This document shows positions 18,715 through 27,417 of a DNA stretch of 64,000 bases, piece after piece. Origin of the DNA: Campylobacter ornithocola (GTDB lineage Bacteria > Campylobacterota > Campylobacteria > Campylobacterales > Campylobacteraceae); the NCBI RefSeq assembly GCF_013201605.1, contig NZ_CP053848.1:806001-870000 (forward strand). The letters run 5' to 3'. Both the position numbers and the translations under genes were made by a program. The notes below the pieces were generated by a model. It was given only the letters and a program-made list of their open reading frames with translations, ran no database searches and had not been told where the DNA came from. Positions within the stretch are counted from its first letter, which is position 1; each line of letters opens with the position of its first letter.

Positions 18715-20508
18715 TTAAAAAATTTCAAACTTTTTGAATAACTTTTCATCATTTTGAAGTAATTTTCGCTCAATAAGTCTACTTACAACTTCTTTAGAGC
18801 AATTTGTCATTAAAGGCCATTCTTTGTGATAATCTTCTAATGGTCCTTTACTTGTCGCGTCTATACAAACACAATTTTTTTCAATAAAAATATCTCTCTT
18901 TGCATCGATATTATTTACAACACGCCAAATTAACATATAAGAGTTTTCTAAAATAGCATCTGTATCTAAAAAAACTAAAATTCTAAAATATTTTTTATAA
19001 ATTTGTAATTTTTCAAAAATTTGGAAAATTTTTTCTTTTTTATCAATTAAAACTACACAAATTGGTGCAAAAGTTTGAGTGTAAAATTGTTTTAAATTTA
19101 AAATACTTTGATCTTTTTCTTTAAAAAGTGAAAGTAAAGCTTCATCATTTAGAATTTCAAGTTCGATTTTTTTCTCATCACCACACGCATCAAGCCCTGC
19201 TTTACCACCATAACAATAAGTACTTGAAGCATGATCAAGTTGATCACAAATTCCTTCACTAATAAGTAGTTTTTCTTCATCAAAACGATTAAGTATATAA
19301 GGTATAAGTTTATCATAATCTTGCAAGCAAGGTGCTTTCTCATCGACAAAAATAGCATGCTTAACAAAACTCATTTGCCCTACTCCCCAAAAAGTATGCA
19401 TCACTTGTTTTGCATGGGCTGGGTATTTTGCTTCTATTTTGGCTAAAATTAAATTGTGAAAAACCCCATTTTCTGGCATATTATAATCTATCAAATCAGG
19501 AGCATTAGTTTGAAGTAAAGGCAAAAAAACCCTTTCTGTACCAAGTCCCATGTATTTATCTTCTAAAGGCGGTTTTCCTACAACTGTGGCTTGATAAATT
19601 GCATTTTTTTTAGCAAATATTTTTTCTACTTTTAAAACAGGACAAGGTTCAACAGGGGTATAAAAACCCGTATGATCTCCAAAAGGACCTTCAGGTGCAA
19701 ACACATTTGGATCTACAAAACCTTCAATTACAAAATCACTATCATAAGGCACATAAAGATGATTACTTTTACATTTTGCTAAAATAGCAGGTTTTTTTTT
19801 GATAAAACCATATAGCAAAAGCTCAAATATACCTTTTGGTAAAGGTGCTTGTCCACACCAAATATATAAAGGATCTCCCCCTATAGCTATACTTACTGGC
19901 ATTTTTTGATTTGTTTTTTTATACTCATGAAAAAAATGACTCGCATCCTTGTGAATTTGCCAATGCATAAGCAAGGTTTTTTCATCAACTACTTGCAGAC
20001 GATACATTCCAAGATTGTTTTGTTTCCCATCTAAACTTTGGGTGTAAACTTGCCCCATAGTAATAAAAGGCGCAGCGTCTTTTTCCCAAGTTTTTAAAAT
20101 AGGCATATCATATAAGGAATTTAAGTTTTTATAAGTAAATTCTCCATCTTTTTTTATGCGTTTTGGTGGGATATTTTTTAAATCAAGTAAAGTTTTAAAA
20201 AAATTTAACTTTGCTCCAAAACTTTGTGGTATATGCATTTTAAGCAAAGAAGCAATTTCTTTGGCTACTTCTTCATAATCTCTTCCAAATGCTAAATTTA
20301 AAGCTTTTTCGTTGCAAAAAGTATTTAAAAGTACAGGATAATCATATTTCTTACCATTTTTAACTGCATTGGTAAAAAGTAAGGCTTTAGAGTCTTCTTT
20401 TTTAACTTCTATATAAGCTAAATGTGCCATTTCAAGATCAACATCAACGGGCTCATGAATGGTTTTTAATAAATTATTTTTTTCTAAAAGTTCTACGAAT
20501 TTTTGCAT
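18715..20508 (-). CDS. UbiD-family prenylated-FMN decarboxylase (menaquinone synthesis)
   Basis: Decarboxylase of the UbiD family, which uses prenylated FMN made by a UbiX partner. The signature EGPFGDHTGFYTPVEPCPVLKV and the metal/cofactor stretch SIAIGGDPLYIWCGQAPLPKG are clear; 597 aa is the long form. Campylobacter makes menaquinone by the futalosine route, where a UbiD-like enzyme is expected to remove the aromatic carboxylate, so this is its likely job. It starts one base after hemC ends. The exact substrate is inferred. Confidence 0.85.
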   Translation of the reverse strand: MQKFVELLEKNNLLKTIHEPVDVDLEMAHLAYIEVKKEDSKALLFTNAVKNGKKYDYPVLLNTFCNEKALNLAFGRDYEEVAKEIASLLKMHIPQSFGAKLNFFKTLLDLKNIPPKRIKKDGEFTYKNLNSLYDMPILKTWEKDAAPFITMGQVYTQSLDGKQNNLGMYRLQVVDEKTLLMHWQIHKDASHFFHEYKKTNQKMPVSIAIGGDPLYIWCGQAPLPKGIFELLLYGFIKKKPAILAKCKSNHLYVPYDSDFVIEGFVDPNVFAPEGPFGDHTGFYTPVEPCPVLKVEKIFAKKNAIYQATVVGKPPLEDKYMGLGTERVFLPLLQTNAPDLIDYNMPENGVFHNLILAKIEAKYPAHAKQVMHTFWGVGQMSFVKHAIFVDEKAPCLQDYDKLIPYILNRFDEEKLLISEGICDQLDHASSTYCYGGKAGLDACGDEKKIELEILNDEALLSLFKEKDQSILNLKQFYTQTFAPICVVLIDKKEKIFQIFEKLQIYKKYFRILVFLDTDAILENSYMLIWRVVNNIDAKRDIFIEKNCVCIDATSKGPLEDYHKEWPLMTNCSKEVVSRLIERKLLQNDEKLFKKFEIF

Positions 20509-21435
20509 TTATATCATACTCTCTGCTTCTTTTAAAATTTCTTTTGCACCTTTTGCTATCATTTCTTTAGCTAAAAGCTCACCCGCACTAGCATAATCTT
20601 GCTTATCAATCATTCTTTTTTCTTTTAAAATTTTACTTGCATCAGGTAAGCCTACTATGGCGCGAATTTCTATTTTTTCATCAATGATTTTTGCGTTAAT
20701 ACCTATAGGCACTTGACAACCGCCTTCTAAGGTTTTTATAAAATCTCTTTCTATATGAGTTTCTATAAAAGCATTTTCATCATTTATACATTTAAGATAT
20801 TTTAAAATTTGCTTATCATCAATGCTTTCTATGCCTAAAGCTCCTTGAGAAGCTGCAGGTATCATCTCATCAAGCTCAAAAGCCTTAATATATTTTATTT
20901 CTTTATCTAAACCTAAACGTTTAATACCAGCTAATGCTAAAATAATGGCATCAAATTCTTTAGCTTTAAGTTTTTCTAGACGTGAGTTGATATTACCCCT
21001 TAGAGAAATGATATTTAAATCAGGTCTTAGCATTAAAAGTTGCATTCTTCTTCTAAGGCTTGTAGTGCCTACTTTTGCACCCTTTGGGAGTTCGTTTAAA
21101 CATTCATAATACTCGCTTAAAAAAGCATCATTTACCACCTCTCTTTTTGAAATAGCAGCTAAAACTAAACCTTCAGGAAAAAAACTAGGTACATCTTTTA
21201 AACTATGTACAGCTAAATGCGAATCACCTCTTAGCATACTTTCTTCAAGTTCTTTTGTAAAAAGTCCTTTTCCACCTATTTTAGCCAAAGGCGAATCAAG
21301 CAAAACGTCACCTTTGGTTTTAAAACCTTCTAAAGAAATTTCTAATTCAGAATATGTTTGTGATAGTTTTTCTTTTATGTATTCACTTTGCCATAATGCA
21401 AGTTGACTTTTTCTTGTTGCGATGATTAATTGCAT
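20509..21435 (-). CDS. hemC: porphobilinogen deaminase
   Basis: Polymerises four porphobilinogens to hydroxymethylbilane in heme synthesis. The dipyrromethane cofactor cysteine is in LEGGCQVPIG, the catalytic loop in VAVHSLKDVP, and SLRRRMQLL plus RGNINSRLEKL are substrate-binding arginines. 308 aa is typical. Lies between fxsA (10-nt overlap) and the ubiD-type gene; hemA is two genes upstream, giving a heme-synthesis cluster. Confidence 0.96.
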   Translation of the reverse strand: MQLIIATRKSQLALWQSEYIKEKLSQTYSELEISLEGFKTKGDVLLDSPLAKIGGKGLFTKELEESMLRGDSHLAVHSLKDVPSFFPEGLVLAAISKREVVNDAFLSEYYECLNELPKGAKVGTTSLRRRMQLLMLRPDLNIISLRGNINSRLEKLKAKEFDAIILALAGIKRLGLDKEIKYIKAFELDEMIPAASQGALGIESIDDKQILKYLKCINDENAFIETHIERDFIKTLEGGCQVPIGINAKIIDEKIEIRAIVGLPDASKILKEKRMIDKQDYASAGELLAKEMIAKGAKEILKEAESMI

Positions 21436-21827
21436 TTTTTATGCTCCTGTACGATTTCTACATCTATGATTTCTTCTTCATTATTTGTTTGATGATGATT
21501 TTTGCTTTTTTGGTTTGTAAAAAGTTTTAACACCATCATAAAAAATAAAAGCAAAATTCCCAAAAATGTACTCAAAATTCCTGGTATTAAAAGCAAAATT
21601 CCTACTATAGTTAGAGAAAATAATTTAATCATACTAAATAAATTAGTATTTGTATTATTTTGCATAGTGATAAGATTTGTCCAAGTTTTTGCTAAAAATA
21701 TTGCCCCTAAAAACATACTAACAAAAACTATCATAAAAAAATTTAAAAAACCAAAAAAAGTTATAAATAAAATACTGACAATTAATTCTAAGATTAAAAA
21801 GGCACTTATATTTGTTCTTGCTATCAT
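21426..21827 (-). CDS. fxsA: FxsA-like membrane protein
   Basis: Small inner-membrane protein (133 aa) with three or four hydrophobic helices (about 6-23, 25-46, 66-98) and an Asn/His/Glu-rich cytoplasmic tail. E. coli FxsA suppresses F-exclusion of phage T7; the normal role of the family is unknown. Helix positions and a glycine-rich turn (IPGILSTFLGILLLF) fit the family. Overlaps proS by 4 nt and hemC by 10 nt, so it is co-transcribed with them. Confidence 0.7.
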   Translation of the reverse strand: MIARTNISAFLILELIVSILFITFFGFLNFFMIVFVSMFLGAIFLAKTWTNLITMQNNTNTNLFSMIKLFSLTIVGILLLIPGILSTFLGILLLFFMMVLKLFTNQKSKNHHQTNNEEEIIDVEIVQEHKKCN

Positions 21828-23521
21828 AAAATTTTCTCTAAGTATGAAATAACCTCTTGGGTTTTTAAAATTTGTTTTTCTAAAGTATTTCTATGGATAA
21901 CTTCCACTTCATCTTTTTCTAAACCCTTACCAATAACTAAAGCATAAGGAAAACCCATTAATTCAAAGTCATTAATCTTTACACCAAAACGCTCATTTCT
22001 ATCATCAAATAAGATTTCTTTATCTTTAAAATGAGTATAAATTTGCTCGGCAAACTCCATTGCTTTTGTATCTTTTATATTAGAAACGATAATATCTAAA
22101 ATAAAAGGAGCTAGAGTTTTATTCCAAATGCAACCTTTTTCATCATGACTTGCTTCTATGGCAACAGCTACTAAACGACTTACTCCCATACCATAACAAC
22201 CCATAGTGAAAAATTGAGCTTTACCATTTTCATCTAAATAGCTTGCATTCATTGCTTTTGAGTATTTATTTCCAAGTTTAAAAATATGCCCTACTTCAAT
22301 ACCTTTGCTTTGTTTAAGCTTGTGTTGGCATTTTGGACAAAGATCATGTTCTTTTACTACTGCAAGATCTTTAAAACGTTCTTTGTTTAAATTTACTACA
22401 TTGATGCCAATTAAATGATAATCTTTTTTGTTTGCCCCAATAATCATATTTGTTTCATTTTCAAGTTCATGATCGATATAAAAATCAACTCCATTTAATC
22501 CTACAAAACCAATAAATCCTGGAACCAAACCTGCATTTTCTAATTCTTTTTCATTTACATCAGCTAACTCTAGTGCTTTTGCTGCATTTAAAGCTTTTAT
22601 TTCTTGTAACTCATCATCACCACGTACGAAAAACACTACGATTTTTTCTTCGCTTTCATAAATAGCTTTTTTAGCAACAGCTTTGATAGTATAGTAAGGA
22701 TTGATTTTGAAAAAATCAGCCAATTCTTCTATAGTTTTTATATTTGGAGTGTGAAATTGTGTAGCAAAATCAGCTTCTGGTCTTTCATCTTTGCAAGTTT
22801 TTTTAGTTCTTTTCGCTGCTTCAATATTTGCAGCATAATCACAATGTTCGCATAACAATATATCATCTTCGCCATTTTTAGCCAAAACCATAAATTCTTT
22901 CGAACCACTTCCACCAATAGCTCCACTATCAGCTTCAACAGCCCTAAATTCAAGTCCTAATCTTGTAAGAATCTTGCTATAAGTTTCATGCATAAGGTTA
23001 AATTCTCTATCTAAATCAGCTTCATTACTATGAAAACTATAGCCATCTTTCATTAAAAATTCTCTACATCTTAAAAGTCCAAATCTAGGTCTAGCCTCAT
23101 CTCTAAATTTAAGTCCTATTTGATATAAATGCAAAGGAAGTTGTTTATAAGAATTTATTTTATTTCTCACTAAAGCTACCATAGCTTCTTCATGAGTTGG
23201 CCCTAAAACAAAATCATTTTCTTTTCTATCTTTAAAGCGTAAAAGCTCTTTACCAAAAACATTAAATCTCCCACTTTCTTTCCAAAGTTCAGCTGGAGTA
23301 TTAAAACTTAGATTTACTTCTAAAGCGCCTGTTTTATCCATTTCTTCTTTGATGATATTTTTAATCTTATCTAAAACCCTTTTTCCTAAGGGTAAAAAAT
23401 TATATAAACCACTTCCGATTTGTTCTACAAAGGCACCCTTAACTAAAAATACATGACTTGGTAAAGTGGCATCTTTTGGATTTTCTTTTGTACTTATGGC
23501 ATAAAATTTACTAAATTTCAT
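21824..23521 (-). CDS. proS: prolyl-tRNA synthetase
   Basis: Charges tRNA-Pro. Bacterial-type enzyme: class II motifs 2 and 3 in the core (FRDEARPRFGLLRCREFLMKD; YGMGVSRLVA) with the editing INS domain between them (about 220-380), including CEHCDYAAN, then the anticodon-binding domain. 565 aa is the normal bacterial length. The start overlaps hemA by 11 nt and the end overlaps fxsA by 4 nt. Confidence 0.96.
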   Translation of the reverse strand: MKFSKFYAISTKENPKDATLPSHVFLVKGAFVEQIGSGLYNFLPLGKRVLDKIKNIIKEEMDKTGALEVNLSFNTPAELWKESGRFNVFGKELLRFKDRKENDFVLGPTHEEAMVALVRNKINSYKQLPLHLYQIGLKFRDEARPRFGLLRCREFLMKDGYSFHSNEADLDREFNLMHETYSKILTRLGLEFRAVEADSGAIGGSGSKEFMVLAKNGEDDILLCEHCDYAANIEAAKRTKKTCKDERPEADFATQFHTPNIKTIEELADFFKINPYYTIKAVAKKAIYESEEKIVVFFVRGDDELQEIKALNAAKALELADVNEKELENAGLVPGFIGFVGLNGVDFYIDHELENETNMIIGANKKDYHLIGINVVNLNKERFKDLAVVKEHDLCPKCQHKLKQSKGIEVGHIFKLGNKYSKAMNASYLDENGKAQFFTMGCYGMGVSRLVAVAIEASHDEKGCIWNKTLAPFILDIIVSNIKDTKAMEFAEQIYTHFKDKEILFDDRNERFGVKINDFELMGFPYALVIGKGLEKDEVEVIHRNTLEKQILKTQEVISYLEKIL

Positions 23522-24818
23522 GGTTATTCTCCAAATTAAATTCGCATTTATAAAGGTTTAAACCTTCCATATTTTCATTTTTTAAATCAAAAACATAACG
23601 CATAGCATTTACTACTGAATCATTTTGCATAGTTCCACTTAGTTTTTTTAAATTTACACTTGGATGGTGTAAAAATGCATTCATTACTTGTCTTATAAGT
23701 TTTTTTGCTTCTTCATGATTTGAATGTTTTAGATAACCCTTATTGATAGCTTTTTGTAATTGCACTTTAGCAATTTCATCAGCTTGCAAACGCAGTTGTT
23801 TCACTAAAGGCAAGGTTGCTAATTTACTTAAGTGTTGAAAAAATTCATTTGTCATTGTACCTACTATAGAATAGGCAATTTGTGCTTGATGCTCTCTTAA
23901 TGTTAGATTTTTTCTTACAACTTCTTCTAAATCATCTACAGCATAGACTATATTTTTCTCATTTGCTTTTACATCGATATCTCTAGGTACTGCTATATCA
24001 AAAAAATATCTTTTATAGTCTTTTTCTCCTAATAAATCATTAGTTATAATAGCATGAGGAGCATTGGTAGCGCTAAAAAATATCTCATATTGATTTAATG
24101 CTTCTTTTAAATTTGCAATACTTTCACAATTTACATTTTCACCTAAACTTTTACAAAGTTTTTGAGCATTTTGAATATCTCTATTTAAAATCAATACTCT
24201 AGCTTTTGCATTTAATAAGTGCTTACAGGCTAACTCACTCATTTCCCCTGCACCCACTACAACTATGGTTTTATTTTCTAAATCAACAAGTTCTTTAGCT
24301 TTTGCTACTGCCACCGAGGCAACTGAGATAGGATTTTTTGAAATTTCAGTTTGGTTTCTAACATTAGCTGCACATTTAAAAGCATAATGCACTGCTCTAG
24401 TTAAATGTACACCACACCTTTGCTCTTGTAAGGCAAATTTATAAGCATCTTTTAATTGTCCAGCAATTTGTGTTTCACCAATAACCAAACTATCAAGTGA
24501 ACTTGCTACAGAAAACAGATGGTGGATTGCTCCGCTATTTTCATAAAAATCTGCCTTAGTACTCAAATTTTCTTTATCAACCCCACAAAGTAAACTAAGT
24601 GTTTTTAAAATATGTTCATTGATACTTTCAATCTCTCCAACAAAAAGAAAAATTTCAACCCTATTACAAGTGCTAAGTATTAAACTTTCTAAAATTTTAT
24701 TATTAGTATGAATTAATTTTAATAGTTCTCTTTTTTTATCTTCATTAGAAAAGGAAAGTTTTTCCCTAGTGGCTATATCTGTATTTTTATGCGTAAAACT
24801 GATGCAATAATAATGCAT
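23511..24818 (-). CDS. hemA: glutamyl-tRNA reductase
   Basis: Reduces Glu-tRNA to glutamate-1-semialdehyde, the first committed heme step in the C5 pathway. The catalytic cysteine is C51 in LSTCNRVEIF; the NADPH loop is VVVGAGEMSELACKHL, with the dimerisation helix at the C-terminus. GETQIAGQLKDAY is a family signature. 435 aa. Adjacent genes overlap on both sides: the prenyl synthase stop and the proS start. Confidence 0.96.
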   Translation of the reverse strand: MHYYCISFTHKNTDIATREKLSFSNEDKKRELLKLIHTNNKILESLILSTCNRVEIFLFVGEIESINEHILKTLSLLCGVDKENLSTKADFYENSGAIHHLFSVASSLDSLVIGETQIAGQLKDAYKFALQEQRCGVHLTRAVHYAFKCAANVRNQTEISKNPISVASVAVAKAKELVDLENKTIVVVGAGEMSELACKHLLNAKARVLILNRDIQNAQKLCKSLGENVNCESIANLKEALNQYEIFFSATNAPHAIITNDLLGEKDYKRYFFDIAVPRDIDVKANEKNIVYAVDDLEEVVRKNLTLREHQAQIAYSIVGTMTNEFFQHLSKLATLPLVKQLRLQADEIAKVQLQKAINKGYLKHSNHEEAKKLIRQVMNAFLHHPSVNLKKLSGTMQNDSVVNAMRYVFDLKNENMEGLNLYKCEFNLENNHEI

Positions 24819-25711
24819 TAAAATTCCCTTTCTATCATATTTTTAATAATGTCTTCTAAATCTTTTATATTGTATTTTTCTATAACTTTTAAGGCATTAT
24901 TTGCATAAGTATTTAATTCTTGACTAACTTGATTAAAAATTTCGTATTCTTGCATTTTGTTTTTAATCCATGTGATTTTTTCTAAGCATAAATCTTTTTT
25001 ATAATAAGATTTAAGTATTTTTTGATCTTGAGGATTTAATTTTTCATATAAATATATATAAGCAAGGGTGGTTTTACCTTCTTTGAAATCATTCATAGTA
25101 GGTTTTCCTAAGATTTGTTCATCACCTTTTATATCTAAAATATCATCTACAATTTGAAAAGCCAAACCTAAATTTTTACCATAATTTGCAAAATCATCTT
25201 CATTTAAACCAGCAAGTATTGCACCACATCTTGCACTAGCTTCAATCAAAACAGCTGTTTTGTTATATATCATTTGTAAATAAGCATTTTTATCAGTATT
25301 AAAAGTTTCGCTTAAATTTACATCCATTAATTCACCAACAGAAAGCATCACAACAGCATTTGATATAATTTTTGCTAATTTTAGATCTATCAAAGAAAGC
25401 TCATAAAAGGCTTTTGAGTATAAAATATCTCCGAGCATGATGGCATTTTTTGCTCCAAATTGTGCATTGATAGACTTTATACCTCTTCTTAATTTAGCTT
25501 CATCAATAACATCATCATGTAACAAGCTTGCAGTATGAATTAACTCTATAATAGCACAGATTTTGCAACTAATATCATTTTCACCAGCTATTTTTAAAAG
25601 TAGTTTTGAGCGTAGTTTTTTGCCACCTTGAAGTTTTGAACTCATTGTTATAATAGGTTCATAGTTTAATTCAGATAAAAATTCATGCATATATTGATCG
25701 ATCTTTTGCAC
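24818..25711 (-). CDS. polyprenyl diphosphate synthase
   Basis: Trans-type prenyltransferase extending allylic diphosphates, here most likely making the menaquinone side chain. First aspartate-rich motif LLHDDVIDEAKLRRG (about 66-80), second QIVDDILDIKGD; KTAVLIEASARCGA lies between. 297 aa fits the IspB/octaprenyl group, but chain length cannot be read from sequence. A 1-nt overlap with hemA and nearby ubiD-type gene support a quinone role. Confidence 0.88.
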   Translation of the reverse strand: MQKIDQYMHEFLSELNYEPIITMSSKLQGGKKLRSKLLLKIAGENDISCKICAIIELIHTASLLHDDVIDEAKLRRGIKSINAQFGAKNAIMLGDILYSKAFYELSLIDLKLAKIISNAVVMLSVGELMDVNLSETFNTDKNAYLQMIYNKTAVLIEASARCGAILAGLNEDDFANYGKNLGLAFQIVDDILDIKGDEQILGKPTMNDFKEGKTTLAYIYLYEKLNPQDQKILKSYYKKDLCLEKITWIKNKMQEYEIFNQVSQELNTYANNALKVIEKYNIKDLEDIIKNMIEREF

Positions 25712-25758
25712 TATGTTTTCCTTGATCTTCTTGTAATTGTATTTTATTAAATTTTACT

Positions 25759-26199
25759 TTAGTTTTGGTTAAGAGTAGCTTTTCTAGGGTCTAAAAATTC
25801 TACTTCTAATCTTTTATCCCTATCTTCTATATAGATAGTAAAAATAGCCTCATTTTTTTTAAAATCACTAAATTCAAGTATTAATCTTGCTCTATCTATA
25901 TGAGGGTTTTTATAATCAGGTACTAAAGTTTGATCCACCCAGTTTAAATTCCTTCTTAAAGACATGACAAATTGTCTAGGATATCTTTTATACCTTGAAT
26001 GAACAATTATATTGGTTTGATCAAATAAAGTCCATGAAAAATCAAAATAATAAATCTCATCAGGATAGTCAATTTCTTTTATTTTTACACTTGCTTTTTC
26101 ATCTTTACTTAAGGTGAATTTATAAGTATAATCAAAAAATACTTCAGCTTTTGAAAAACAAAATGTCAAAAATAAAAATAAAATAAAACGCAAAATCAA
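25759..26199 (-). CDS. exported protein of unknown function
   Basis: 146 residues with an N-terminal signal peptide (hydrophobic core FILFLFLTFCFS, likely cleavage after SKA at about residue 18). The mature part is rich in beta strands and aromatic residues (YTYKFTLSK, YYFDFSWTLFD), with no cysteines left and no recognised domain. Likely periplasmic. It overlaps the upstream small gene by 4 nt. C. jejuni has a similar exported protein next to ispB-type and hemA genes, from memory. Confidence 0.75.
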   Translation of the reverse strand: MILRFILFLFLTFCFSKAEVFFDYTYKFTLSKDEKASVKIKEIDYPDEIYYFDFSWTLFDQTNIIVHSRYKRYPRQFVMSLRRNLNWVDQTLVPDYKNPHIDRARLILEFSDFKKNEAIFTIYIEDRDKRLEVEFLDPRKATLNQN

Positions 26200-26459
26200 C
26201 CTTCATGTCCTAAAATTTCAGCACTTAAGCCTATATAAAAATCATTTTTTCTCTCATCTATTAAGAGTGAATTTTCCATTTGAAATTGTGTTACATCAGT
26301 TTCATTTAAATTATTTTTTTCTAAAAGCTCTATCATAGCAATATGATCAGCTAATAATTTTTCCATTACGTTTTCTAAAGCACCTAAATTTGCATATTTT
26401 ATTGTTTCGATAAATTTTTCCTTAGGACTTTTTGCAAACATCTCATCAAAAATATCCAT
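26196..26459 (-). CDS. small helical protein, DUF2018-like
   Basis: 87-residue acidic, mostly helical cytoplasmic protein. Its start (MDIFDEMF), middle (NVMEKLLADHIAMIELLEKNN) and end resemble the epsilonproteobacterial DUF2018 family, whose H. pylori member is known as a tightly intertwined dimer; the match is by impression only. No catalytic motif. Lies 2 nt after the HAD phosphatase gene and overlaps the exported-protein gene. Confidence 0.6.
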   Translation of the reverse strand: MDIFDEMFAKSPKEKFIETIKYANLGALENVMEKLLADHIAMIELLEKNNLNETDVTQFQMENSLLIDERKNDFYIGLSAEILGHEG

Positions 26460-26461
26460 TT

Positions 26462-27088
26462 TTAACCTTTTATATAAGTTTGAATTTTTTCTATTAAAGT
26501 AGTTTTATTGTTAGCTTCATCTAAATCTTTAATTTCTTTATGCCAAGAAATATGTATATAATCCATCTTGGCATTTTTAGCACAAAGTCTGTCTTTTAGG
26601 CTATCACCTATAAAAATACTCTTTTCATATTTTGCTTCATCTGCAATTAATCTTAGCATCATAGGATCAGGTTTAGCTTCTATACCATAACTAACACCTA
26701 AGATTTTATCAAAATAAGAAAGAATATTGTGTTTTTTTAAAATAGGTACTAAGCTTTCTTGTGGTGCGTTAGTAGCAACAGCTAAATAACAATCATTTTT
26801 CTTACAAAATTCCAAAACCTCAAGCACGCCATCAAAAAGTACTACGCTTTGATCATAATGCTTAATAAAATACTTCTCATATCCTTCTTTAAAGCTAGTG
26901 TGTGAGTAAGTATCAACTCCATAAAAAATCTTAGCATAGTTTTGTCCAGGAGTGTTGATAGTATCTAAAATAAACTCTCTTTTTAAAGGCTCTAAATTTA
27001 AATCTGCTCTTATTTCATTTACTGCACATACTATAGCATTAGCACTATCTATAAGTGTACCATCCATATCAAAAATTACATTTATCAA
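26462..27088 (-). CDS. HAD-family phosphatase (phosphoglycolate phosphatase-like)
   Basis: HAD hydrolase with nucleophile D7 and acid D9 in IFDMDGTLIDS, motif II VATNAPQ, a lysine in GIEAKPDPMM and the acidic motif IFIGDSLKDRLCAKNA. A helical cap follows motif I (about 15-80), as in Gph and pyrophosphatase PpaX. 208 aa. The substrate cannot be assigned; Gph-type detoxification of phosphoglycolate is one option. Overlaps the gene before it by 4 nt. Confidence 0.85.
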   Translation of the reverse strand: MINVIFDMDGTLIDSANAIVCAVNEIRADLNLEPLKREFILDTINTPGQNYAKIFYGVDTYSHTSFKEGYEKYFIKHYDQSVVLFDGVLEVLEFCKKNDCYLAVATNAPQESLVPILKKHNILSYFDKILGVSYGIEAKPDPMMLRLIADEAKYEKSIFIGDSLKDRLCAKNAKMDYIHISWHKEIKDLDEANNKTTLIEKIQTYIKG

Positions 27089-27417
27089 TATTCATCCTTA
27101 AATTTAATTTTATATTTGTCTTTTTTATAGCTTTGATTATTTTTTAACTTATATAAAGCATTTGCTTTTGAAGATAATTCTTTTTGATTTAAATTTTCAT
27201 CTAAGCAATCATTTACAAAAACCTCCAAAGCCTTAGTATAAGTAGAATCCAAAAAAACTGCTTGAACTTTTTCAAATATCTTAGCATTTTTTTGCATTCT
27301 TTCTCTAAAAAGAGTTAAATCAAAATCTTCTCTTTTCAAGGCACTTACAGCAGAGTTGGTAAATTTTTCTAAAGCTCTTACGTATTTAACCCTTAAAGAT
27401 TTTTCATCATTTTTCAT
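27085..27417 (-). CDS. small basic protein of unknown function
   Basis: 110 residues, highly charged, helical, no signal peptide or membrane segment, no recognised motif. It overlaps both neighbours in ATGA-type junctions (kefB upstream, HAD gene downstream), which is the main evidence that it is real. As I recall, C. jejuni keeps a protein of similar size at the same place next to kefB. Confidence 0.65.
   Translation of the reverse strand: MKNDEKSLRVKYVRALEKFTNSAVSALKREDFDLTLFRERMQKNAKIFEKVQAVFLDSTYTKALEVFVNDCLDENLNQKELSSKANALYKLKNNQSYKKDKYKIKFKDEY

Noticed and set aside
19149-19367. 72-codon minus-strand open reading inside the ubiD-type gene
   Set aside because: Fully contained out-of-frame reading in a well-conserved gene, without a ribosome site.
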